Source: Neurospora tetraspora (taxonomy: Eukaryota; Ascomycota; Sordariomycetes; Sordariales; Sordariaceae). Taken from it: DNA of 64,000 bases. Both the position numbers and the translations under genes were made by a program. Below are positions 56,001 through 64,000 of the stretch, piece after piece. Each line of letters begins with the position of its first letter. Position 1 is the stretch's first letter. The DNA is taken from positions 6,510,001-6,574,000 of the forward strand of contig NW_026944383.1 in assembly GCF_033439725.1 (NCBI RefSeq), written 5' to 3'. The notes under the pieces are model-generated. The model saw only the letters and a list, made by a program, of their open reading frames with translations, searched no databases and was not told where the DNA came from.

Positions 56001-59000
56001 TCCGTAGGGCAAATCACAGTGGAAGTCAAAGTGGAAGCTCGCAATTTCGGCACATGAGAATGATCCGTCCACAGCAACCGAGAGATTCCCAACCCTTCGG
56101 CAAATTAGACGACACAACTTTATTTCGACCTTAAGCTTTGTACGCTCATCAAACTCTATTGGGACCAATCGTTGTTCCATCACGGCTTGTCACAATGCGA
56201 GGTGGTGATGCTGTCAGACATGACGCAAGTCACACAGAGAGGTCATTCAGAGCACCGCGCACTGCAATACTGCATTGTAGCCGGTATCCGATGCACTGGT
56301 TCGGCATACCCATCCCATACCCATCCCACACTTTCAACTGCCAGACTCCAATTCTCCGTGGTCCGGATGGATCCATCCACCCATCCATCGACCACCAGTA
56401 CCGAGTACGTAAAACAACCTCCGCCTTCTCCGTGATGATGGTGGTGGTGTTCGATGGCCGATGATGACCCACGGGGTTGACCGAGCGATTCCCCCGAGCC
56501 GAACCCAACCGTTCAACCGTTCCCCTCGTGAGAACGAACAAGCGCGAGGACGACCGTTCATCCCAATGCCCTCTTCCCCGGTTTCCCCTCCTCACAACCT
56601 CATGTTGTCAAAGTTAACCACTCACTCGGTACCAAACTTAATTTTTGATCACGCCTGCCCCCCCTGATCAACCATCATGAACCTCTTGCGAAACGTTTGG
56701 TTGTGAGGCTTGCTAGCTACATCCCTCTACCACAGTACAGTAGCTACGCGCCATAACCCCAAAAATCCATGAAAATGTCCGTTAATCTTCAACCAACTGA
56801 AAACCCTTGTCATGGATCATGATGCCCCCCCAGCCTCCTTCTCCCCAACTCCCCATGGCCCCAAAGTTCCCCCACATCGGATCTAAATCCAGCTCCGTCC
56901 AGCTATGAAGCGCTACGTGTCACACAACTTTACTCCGACATCACCACTACCTTTTCCTAAAAAAGCGCCCAAGGGTCCTGCCTAACATAAACATGGGGCA
57001 CGTGTGTTGTGTCTCGGTTGAGATCTCCAATGCCGGTGATGGTGGTAATCTTTAAACCGGGGGAGATATAGAAGATGGAATTGGTTGCTTGGCAGCAGAT
57101 CGTGGCGTATCTCGCGAGACATCAACCGCGCTTGCTCAACGTCGTCCTCTCAACCTCAACCTTAATCGTACCCAGTAGATACGATATTGCTATGCGCCTC
57201 GCTTGATATTTGTCCAGCTAATGTTCAAAGAAACTGGGATATATCATGAGGAGAGTACGATGAATAATGGGGATATTCACTTGATATACGAGTTATCAAG
57301 TGGTTGGACAAACTACCCCTGAAGAACTTACCTAGTCGGATGGGCTAGTTACTATATTGGCTTGGTTGCTTGCTGGCTTGCTGGCGATGGATGCAGTTAA
57401 CCTTATCTTCACTTCATACACTCACATATCATGGTATGGTGGTGATGGGAAGAGATCATATCATATCATCCATCTTTTTTGGGGTTGAACCCCCGTTGAA
57501 GAGACAAGTAATAAAAAGCTGGCAAAGTCGAAACCTTTCTCTTCTGCAGCTAATCTTTTCCACGATCGATTTTTAATCCCTCGAGTCTGTCCGTTTCTTC
57601 ACCTCCTCACTCCCTCGCTCCGTCATCTCCTTAACCCCTACCGGACTGACTGGTATTGTAACCTCCAGTCGTCGGTCGGGACGGATATCCCAACCGACGG
57701 AACATAGCACTCACTACCTCTCCACATGAAGCCCCCCGAGGCGAGGCCGAGATGGTCTATGTTGTCCAACCACGCTGGGGGGCGAACTAGAAACGGTACT
57801 GAATATTAGTCGGCGACGGCGATTACACAAGATCAAGTAGGTAGATCCATGTACGGTATCTTACACGGCATCTCATCATCTTATCTCACTTTATCTACCA
57901 ATGTCAAAAATCTCTCGAATATCACATCTTTTGAGAAACTTTCTCGATACTGAAATGATTGCGGTTTCACAGGCGATTAATCCCGCGAACGAAATACCTT
58001 ATGCAGTTGTTAACGCTTTATTAAGATGAGGCGGGTGGGCGTCATCGAGCATTACCCGCCGCCGTGTTCAGAGACGCACGCACCTTCCTCAGAAGCACCA
58101 GTCAGACAAAGCTGCCCGTCTGGTACTGATCGATGCCAGTGATGCCAGTCTGTACTGACAGTCGCGCCTGCCATGTATATCATGCACGATTTATAGGCTG
58201 TGGATACACTATATGTAATTTATGGGGGCGGGTGGTCTGGTGGTGTGAGCAGATATGTGCCTGCCTGCCTGCCTGCTGCTGTCACCTGGTTGCTGCTGCT
58301 GTTCGTACTTTGATTTCTCATTTTTTATCCAGCACCTAACCTTGTTCGAATGTGCGGGTGTCTGATCCTTTTTTCGTTAATCACTAATAGAGGGGAAGTT
58401 CTCGACCCAGTGTTGAAGCCAATTTGGATGCCCTTTGGGCATTTCATCTCGGGAATGTGATGGTGTGTACCAGAGAAGGAAAAGGGGAGATGAGTACATG
58501 ATGGTTTAAGTACAGGTATGAAATATAATCAATGCCGTTGTTGGCGATATTAGCTTGGATCATGTCAGTCAGTCTTGAATCCAGTAGTTCATATCTCATT
58601 CTGTGTAGATACAATCGTGATGGCCGATGGAGCGAGTTCTGATTTTCCATCGGCAAGCCCGTAACCGTTCAATTTTGGCTTGCGTGTAATAACGCTCGGC
58701 TCTTCCCTTTCTTCATTGGTTATATCGGGTGGGAGAAGCATATCCATTTTAGTCGGTCGGAGATATCCACGTCCACCCACACGTCCACCCACACACCCAA
58801 CTCGTCACTCCTTTTGGGTAACACCTTCCCTCTCTTCCTCCCTTTCAGCCAATTGAGTTATAAGAAGTTTTCATACCTTCCATGTTCACATACCTACGCC
58901 CAATGACGCTCCAAATACCTCTGCCTCGGGGTCTTTTTCGTTCATACACACATCAGTTATACGACATCATAAACCATCACACAACGCTTTGCACGCGACA

Positions 59001-59256
59001 CACAAGTCAACAACACTTAACATGAACATGTGAAAGAATTTCCGAATGATAATGGATGGTAGATGATACAGGCCTTGTTGACTAATGTTAGACCGCCCCC
59101 CAATAACGCCGCGCTTTGGATAAAATACGGATATGACCCCAAAGAAACACCCATAAAGATAAGGAAAATGCGGATAACGATGTGTTGTGTTATCTCTAGC
59201 TGAAGTAGTATGTTTGGGTTGATCCCGCTTGACTGCGCTTCTGAGCACCAGAGCAT
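53067..59256. other. Long non-coding region between transporter and kinase
   Basis: Six kilobases with no strong gene. The first part is the transporter promoter (TATATAAAG at about 53101). A 102-codon frame at 55575-55883 (+) is the best candidate (see separate entry). An imperfect inverted repeat GTCGGTCGGGACGGATATCC... lies at about 57671-57700. No tRNA was found. The last ~300 bp are the kinase 3' UTR. Confidence 0.4.
55575..55883 (+). CDS. Doubtful 102-residue open frame
   Basis: ATG at 55575: MSFAAFQPQTPFSFIVDNLS, a Pro run, then GTTDFLRDWIPESLSTTDSD and a basic end KAVKKWGKRRG. Composition is protein-like but there is no known domain. The antisense frame is also open, so chance cannot be excluded. 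Confidence 0.25.
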   Translation: MSFAAFQPQTPFSFIVDNLSFTMLSPPPPPPVSPLTSAKTTSGGMESLSGTTDFLRDWIPESLSTTDSDMDGTGRGFRGFLEAQKAVKKWGKRRGAFVPFRC

Positions 59257-62200
59257 CTACTGATCCACCGACCGGGAAAGTGGACGAGGGGTAGGCTCCT
59301 CATCTGCTTCGGCTCCTTCCTCCTCTAGCTTCGACAGAGATATTTGGCGAGGCGTTTGCTCAATGTGGAAGATTTTCCTGCCCTCTGTTTCCGGCTTGAG
59401 GTCAGGAGGCGTAGAGACAGTGGCGGCAGCGGCTCCCTCGTCTACTACAGCTGTGTTTAGAGCCAATGTTGCCTCTGCGGTATCAACAACAAGCGGAGGA
59501 AGTTCCATTTGCACATCGGTGATGGGAGTGACAATCTGGGCTGTCGGTGGCCCGAGTGTAGCGCTGCTGGTGCTCTCAGAGTCATCAGTGGCAGTCATGC
59601 TGTCATGGCTGTTTGCCCGCATCATTTCAATTCCCAACTTCGACGATGGTAATGTGGATTTGGGGCGATGGTGCTTGGAAGGATGCGGTTCCTGTCCGGG
59701 ATTCGCCTGACCAGCACCAAGCTCCTCATCCTCGTCATCGGCAGAGTCGATGCAGCCCTCAAGCCTGCGCTTCTCGATGGACTCTCGTCTTGCTCTCAAC
59801 TTCTCGAGTGAGCGCTGTGGCACTGGTCCTTTTGTTTTGCCTGCCAAGTGCTCCATCTGCGCTGGTGCGGACTGCTGCGTTATCAATGGTCCGTGTACTG
59901 GTGGTTTGGATCCATCATTGCCGGTAACTAGAACCTCCTCTGGGCCTGAGATGCCTAGCCCGCCTTCGCTCCAGTCACCAGTGGCCTTGCGGCTAACGAC
60001 TACAGGAATGTCGTCTGTTGCAACAGATTCAGAGTCGCCGAATGTTGAGCAAGTTGACTCCTCCCTGACGCTACCACCGGAGTGGGCTGTATACTTCGAA
60101 GAGCCGGATGCGGATACAGGGCTGTCTTCCAGGCGCAGACTCTCTTGTCGAAGGCCTGATGGTATAGGCGGTGGTAAGCCCAGCGACAACATCTGGGCCT
60201 GACCGGGCGAAGCGGGCTTCCACTGGCAGAAAGTACTCAAGACCTCACTCAACTTCGAAGAACTGATCGGCTTCTCTATAAGCGAATCGAAGTAATGCGG
60301 AGCGTGAAGTTCCTTGAGATACGCCGTGATAGCAACGATAGGAGTATGGTGATTTTTGTTCTTCGTTTCGCGGACCATTCGGGCAACGTCAGAGCCGTTG
60401 ATGACTGGTAGCTTGAACTCCATGAAAATGATATCGAACTTGATGTCGCTCAAAGCATATCTGCAAGCTTCCTGGCCCGTTGACGCCGAAATGGTCCGGC
60501 AGCGTAGCTTTTCCAAGAGCTTCTCCATCACCATGCGAGACACCGGGTGGTCTTCACAGATCAACACATCAAGCGGTCGGAACATGGGTCCATCCAAAAC
60601 CTGCGACATCCGTCTAGAGCTTTGACGTCGGCGCTGTACCCGAAGAAGCGCATTCGCCTTATCCCCTTCGGTGTCGGATGATGATGGCGACATATCGAAG
60701 ACCTGACTCCTGCGCTTATGATGAGCCAGAATGTCGGCAGATATCGGACTGCCACTGCCTTCTTGAGAGCCAACAGTGAGGGAGCGAGCACGACCTGTAG
60801 ATGGGCCGCTATTGTTTCGAGGACTTGACATCAATGTGTGTCCAGAAACAGTCTTTTGTGGGGACAGAGGTAAGGGAGGCAAGACGAGCCGCCCGTTTGA
60901 CGGGGAAGACGCAGTAATCGTCGTGGCCGCCTTCTGGAAAGTAGGTGGAACACGTGGCCCTTCCACCGCAGGCTGGATCGAGATTCCCGATTGGTGTGAA
61001 AGGCTGGACGAGTTACTGGACGCCTTGCGTCGACCTTCCGCGCCTTGGCCAGCCACAAACGACACAAGGAGGGGTGAAGAAGGTTGTGAAGCTCTGTTTG
61101 GAGAGTTCGAATGTCCAACACCAGAAGGTGACTGGGGACGATGAGATGCTTTTGCAGCAGAGAGCGTCCTCTGCACGGGATTGGCGATTACTGGACTGCC
61201 TTCCAAGGCTCCAATCTGGCCAGGAGTGCCGATAGAGCTCAGCCCTCCAGGACTAATGGGCTTGGTCTGAGACTCTGCAGCCTCTGCCCGTAGTCTTTGT
61301 ATGACATCCTTGTTCGCCTTTTCAAGAACAGCCAGGTTTTTGAACGAAAAGTTCCCGAAATCATCGGCAGCAACTGGCTCGCTCAAGCGTCTGCTCTTCA
61401 AATCACGAACATGAGGGGGAATATGAAGCGGCATCAAACCTCGCTTCACGGTGTTCATGCTGGAGTTGACCTGGGACCTAACCTTTGCCAACGCATCATG
61501 CGGTCGGTCATGGTAATCAGATGCTGGGGCTGAACTAGGAGGTGAAGACTGGTCTTCCATTTCCTCAGCAAATGACTGGAGGACCGCACCACGCGAATCA
61601 AAGTATTCAGTGTCTTCTGGATGCTCCGGTTGGGGAACGAACTGAGCATCATCTTGCAACAATGTATCCCAATTGACACCCTCGAACCACGGGTGACTGC
61701 GAATTTCCTCGCCTCCTGACTGAAACTTGTCTTCGCGGTTTGCCCCAAGCCGCTGATGAGGATCCGAGCACAACAACTTGTTGATCAGATCTCTGGCCTC
61801 TGGTGAGATTTCCATGTCACTGTCATCAGGAAACTCCAATCTGCGAGCCAGGATGTTCTCAAAGACTTGTTCCGCCTCAGGCGCATGGAATGGGGGGATT
61901 CCATACAGAAACTCGTACATGATGCATCCAACGGACCACCAATCACTTGTCTCGTCTTGAGGCTCTCCCCTGATGGTTTCGGGGGCCAGGTAGTCGGGTG
62001 TTCCGACGAAGCGGCGATTGGTATCCTCGGGGTCGAAAAGCGCCCAATTCGGCGGGGACAGATGAGGTTGTTGTGGAGGAGTGCCTCTGTTAGCGTCTAT
62101 GCTGCTCTGCGTGGTTGCATGGGAGAGCGAGACAAAGTCTGGGGATGCACCCTCGTCGGCTTCGCTACGCTCGCCAGGGGACTGAACGGCTTGAGGCGGG

Positions 62201-64000
62201 ACGGAATGAGTGTCGTTCAAGGACAGGTTTGGAAGCATATGCGACAATGCCTCGCTACCGCCACTGTCACTGCGGTGCGCGGATAACCGTCGAGGTTCTT
62301 GAGACAACACCCCGAGGTTGAAATAGGACGGTTGTCCTAGGCTGGCACCATAATCGCTTGGCGTCATCTGGGGGGTTGAGAGAGGGGAAGGGATGCGAGC
62401 ATGAACGTCGAGAGAAGTGGAACGAGATGATGCGATCGAAGAGGATCGAACAAAAGGGCCTTGCTTGAGCAAGTCTGGAGCTGCGTCGGCGCCATTGTTA
62501 AGAGCACGCTTCTGTCGACCAACGAGACCCATGCGCGAGAGGCCAAAGTCAGTCAACTTCAAATGTCCCTTTTGGTCAATAAGCAGATTGTCGGGCTTCA
62601 GGTCACGGTGAACGATGCCCCGACTATGGAGGTGTTCGACGCCGAGGATAACCTCACCGAGATACTTCTTCACCCAGTCTTCGGGGAGACCTCCCAGTAC
62701 TTTGATCAATGATGCGCAGTCGCCACCATTTAAATATTCCATCACCAGGTAGAGGTAGTCCTTGCTCGAAAATGTCCAGTACAGCTTTGCGACAAAGTCG
62801 CTTTCGCCCTGCCACATCATGATGGCGCGTTCTGCCTTGACATTGGTGACCTGGTTCTTGGCTACCATGTCGGCCTTCTTCAAGACCTTGATCGCAAAAT
62901 ATTCGCCGGTCGACTTTTTCTTGGATAGATAGACGCTTCCGAACGCACCCTTGCTGATGGGTTTGATGATCTCGAAGTCCTTGATCGATGGGGGGACTGC
63001 TTTGGCTTGCGGAGCGCTAACGACCGCGCTGAGACGGGGCGATGGTGGAGGTTTAAAGCCAAGGTCTCCGGTTGATGCAGACACGGCTGCTGAGGATTGT
63101 CGCCGGTGATGATGGATACTGGGAGGGGTTGGGGAAGTAAACTCACTGCTCGGCAGCATCGGTGATGCCTCGGGCGAAACCAGGCTGTCAGAAGGGAATG
63201 GTAGATTGCGCAATTTGTGAGGTCGGAGGGGCGACGACGGTGGTCCGTTTCGAGACGGGGATTCCTGTCTTCGAGGAGATATCGTTCCTGGAAGAATGAG
63301 GCTCCTTCGGTGGTGTTGTCGGGAACTTGCATGCCGGCGAAGGTCACTAAACTCAGACAGCGGTGATTCCGTTCGGGTTGGCATTCTCGAGGCAACAGAG
63401 GAGGATCTGACGCTTCCGCCATCGCTATCGCCAGCGTCACTTTCCAAAAGCATGGATTCTCGTCTCGATTGGGTTGCGCTGGTCAGGTTACCGAGTGTAC
63501 CCCGATTGGATCGAGGCGTAGGGCATCCTTGTGGACTGCTGGATCGCGTAGACTTAATCGACATTGATAATCGGCGGCTGGGGCGATCTCCCGAAATGTG
63601 GGCCTTTTCCAAAGCCATTGCCAGTGTTGAAGGAGCATCGAAGGACCCGGGGAATATCCCTTCCTCCTGTGCAGGCGTCGCTTCTTCGTCCTCAGTTTGC
63701 TCGAACTCCTCTTCTTCCTCCTCTTCAGTAGAGTCACTGAGTCGACCAGCGGCTATCTTGGCAGCCCTGCGCATGGCCTCATCAATACAGTCCTGGACCA
63801 TGATCGCAAATTCGATCCGAATCCTCTCGGCATATTCAAGAATCCTGCGATGGCGGAAGACAGCTTCAACCTTGGCCTTGGCAACGGTCTCCGTATCAGT
63901 ACATAGCAATGCAAGACCTTGTTCTTGTTCGAGTGTATTCGTGCCAGGTGTTTCCCATTGCATCACCTGGGAGATACGGCCCTCTGACTGGGGCGACTGC
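59257..64000 (-). CDS. rim15: RIM15-family AGC protein kinase, 3' part
   Basis: The frame is open from the window edge to TGA at 59257, about 1,580 residues; the first ATG in the window (63963) is internal, since the frame continues upstream. Rim15 proteins are ~1,800 residues or more, so the N-terminal PAS region lies outside. Seen here: kinase with ISKGAFGSVYL, FAIKVLKKAD, HRDLKPDNLL and DFGLSRMG, a ~180-residue insert before GTPDYLAPET (typical of Rim15/Cek1), then DWWSVGCIMYEFLYGIPPF and an AGC tail. Near the end is a receiver domain: DVLICEDHPVSRMVM, FDIIFMEFKLPVINGSD, VAITAY, IEKPISS. The phospho-acceptor Asp is Glu (codon 60418-60420), so it cannot take part in normal phosphorelay. Family role: nutrient-controlled entry to quiescence, with endosulfine (Igo) phosphorylation inhibiting PP2A-B55; the Neurospora member is STK-12. 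No intron in this part. Confidence 0.93.
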   Translation of the reverse strand, partial: QSPQSEGRISQVMQWETPGTNTLEQEQGLALLCTDTETVAKAKVEAVFRHRRILEYAERIRIEFAIMVQDCIDEAMRRAAKIAAGRLSDSTEEEEEEEFEQTEDEEATPAQEEGIFPGSFDAPSTLAMALEKAHISGDRPSRRLSMSIKSTRSSSPQGCPTPRSNRGTLGNLTSATQSRRESMLLESDAGDSDGGSVRSSSVASRMPTRTESPLSEFSDLRRHASSRQHHRRSLILPGTISPRRQESPSRNGPPSSPLRPHKLRNLPFPSDSLVSPEASPMLPSSEFTSPTPPSIHHHRRQSSAAVSASTGDLGFKPPPSPRLSAVVSAPQAKAVPPSIKDFEIIKPISKGAFGSVYLSKKKSTGEYFAIKVLKKADMVAKNQVTNVKAERAIMMWQGESDFVAKLYWTFSSKDYLYLVMEYLNGGDCASLIKVLGGLPEDWVKKYLGEVILGVEHLHSRGIVHRDLKPDNLLIDQKGHLKLTDFGLSRMGLVGRQKRALNNGADAAPDLLKQGPFVRSSSIASSRSTSLDVHARIPSPLSTPQMTPSDYGASLGQPSYFNLGVLSQEPRRLSAHRSDSGGSEALSHMLPNLSLNDTHSVPPQAVQSPGERSEADEGASPDFVSLSHATTQSSIDANRGTPPQQPHLSPPNWALFDPEDTNRRFVGTPDYLAPETIRGEPQDETSDWWSVGCIMYEFLYGIPPFHAPEAEQVFENILARRLEFPDDSDMEISPEARDLINKLLCSDPHQRLGANREDKFQSGGEEIRSHPWFEGVNWDTLLQDDAQFVPQPEHPEDTEYFDSRGAVLQSFAEEMEDQSSPPSSAPASDYHDRPHDALAKVRSQVNSSMNTVKRGLMPLHIPPHVRDLKSRRLSEPVAADDFGNFSFKNLAVLEKANKDVIQRLRAEAAESQTKPISPGGLSSIGTPGQIGALEGSPVIANPVQRTLSAAKASHRPQSPSGVGHSNSPNRASQPSSPLLVSFVAGQGAEGRRKASSNSSSLSHQSGISIQPAVEGPRVPPTFQKAATTITASSPSNGRLVLPPLPLSPQKTVSGHTLMSSPRNNSGPSTGRARSLTVGSQEGSGSPISADILAHHKRRSQVFDMSPSSSDTEGDKANALLRVQRRRQSSRRMSQVLDGPMFRPLDVLICEDHPVSRMVMEKLLEKLRCRTISASTGQEACRYALSDIKFDIIFMEFKLPVINGSDVARMVRETKNKNHHTPIVAITAYLKELHAPHYFDSLIEKPISSSKLSEVLSTFCQWKPASPGQAQMLSLGLPPPIPSGLRQESLRLEDSPVSASGSSKYTAHSGGSVREESTCSTFGDSESVATDDIPVVVSRKATGDWSEGGLGISGPEEVLVTGNDGSKPPVHGPLITQQSAPAQMEHLAGKTKGPVPQRSLEKLRARRESIEKRRLEGCIDSADDEDEELGAGQANPGQEPHPSKHHRPKSTLPSSKLGIEMMRANSHDSMTATDDSESTSSATLGPPTAQIVTPITDVQMELPPLVVDTAEATLALNTAVVDEGAAAATVSTPPDLKPETEGRKIFHIEQTPRQISLSKLEEEGAEADEEPTPRPLSRSVDQ

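Noticed and set aside
57668-57705. Inverted repeat GTCGGTCGGGACGG..CCCAACCGAC as an RNA hairpin or terminator
   Set aside because: Short, imperfect and isolated from any gene; no evidence of function.
58080-58180. Possible tRNA-like sequence near the GATGCCAGT repeat
   Set aside because: No cloverleaf, A-box or B-box could be arranged; it is only a short direct repeat.

Overview
The window is nuclear DNA of a filamentous ascomycete, most likely a Sordariomycete close to Neurospora/Sordaria. Evidence: short 50-80 bp introns with GTRNGT donors and CTAAC branch sites, a Zn2Cys6/Fungal_trans regulator, a RIM15-type kinase with a degenerate receiver domain, and an alpha/beta-hydrolase gene of the SesB type seen in fungal self/non-self proteins. 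Genus is inference; no rRNA or tRNA gene was found.

Layout. 0-4.5 kb: a metallo-beta-lactamase-fold hydrolase (+) and a seven-exon gene (-) joining a SesB-like lipase domain to a von Willebrand A domain. 4.5-9.6 kb: gene-poor, with a foldback (MITE-like) element and an 8-bp minisatellite. 9.6-43.2 kb: the striking part. About eighteen small genes, gene relics and one orphan exon, all on the minus strand, are built from a few exchangeable phase-0 exons. A 5.6-kb Ty1/copia retrotransposon with identical LTRs sits inside it, and a Tc1/mariner relic lies near its start. 43.2-47 kb: no convincing gene. 47-53 kb: a Zn2Cys6 transcription factor (+) convergent with a phosphate-symporter-type MFS transporter (-). 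53-59.2 kb: a long non-coding stretch. 59.3-64 kb: the C-terminal three quarters of a RIM15-family kinase (-), running off the window.

The modular cluster. Type A proteins (9.6-30.4 kb) carry M(S/A)DFPK, tandem ~30-residue repeats around FNPNAYRSQAAYNAHK, an acidic helix like MSDAEVKEWFRQAE..YE.KK, a phase-0 intron, and a last exon AGxYDNYVPAGGxxPDFSxF...GLxNSMHAxK. Type B (31-38.6 kb) uses KKxGPTPEEDAAVxAFFAESPK, a phase-0 intron, then QAADHDTPxAKMENPLPxGxKGLAxSRWAKKE. Type C (36.5-40.9 kb) mixes these with an Ala-rich coiled-coil exon. Type D (43 kb) has a WDEWKALM repeat. Exons, introns and promoter blocks are all visibly duplicated, so this is a birth-and-death nursery of modular, hydrophilic, probably disordered proteins. 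I know no named family with these signatures.

Several members carry one in-frame stop flanked on both sides by conserved coding sequence and intact splice sites. Three of these four stops are UAG. In one, UAG stands exactly where paralogues have UGG; in another it lies in a predicted 10-nt hairpin loop. Because perithecial A-to-I mRNA editing in Sordariomycetes rescues UAG stops, these may be conditionally expressed genes rather than dead ones. Frameshifts in other members argue for real decay too, so RNA evidence is needed.
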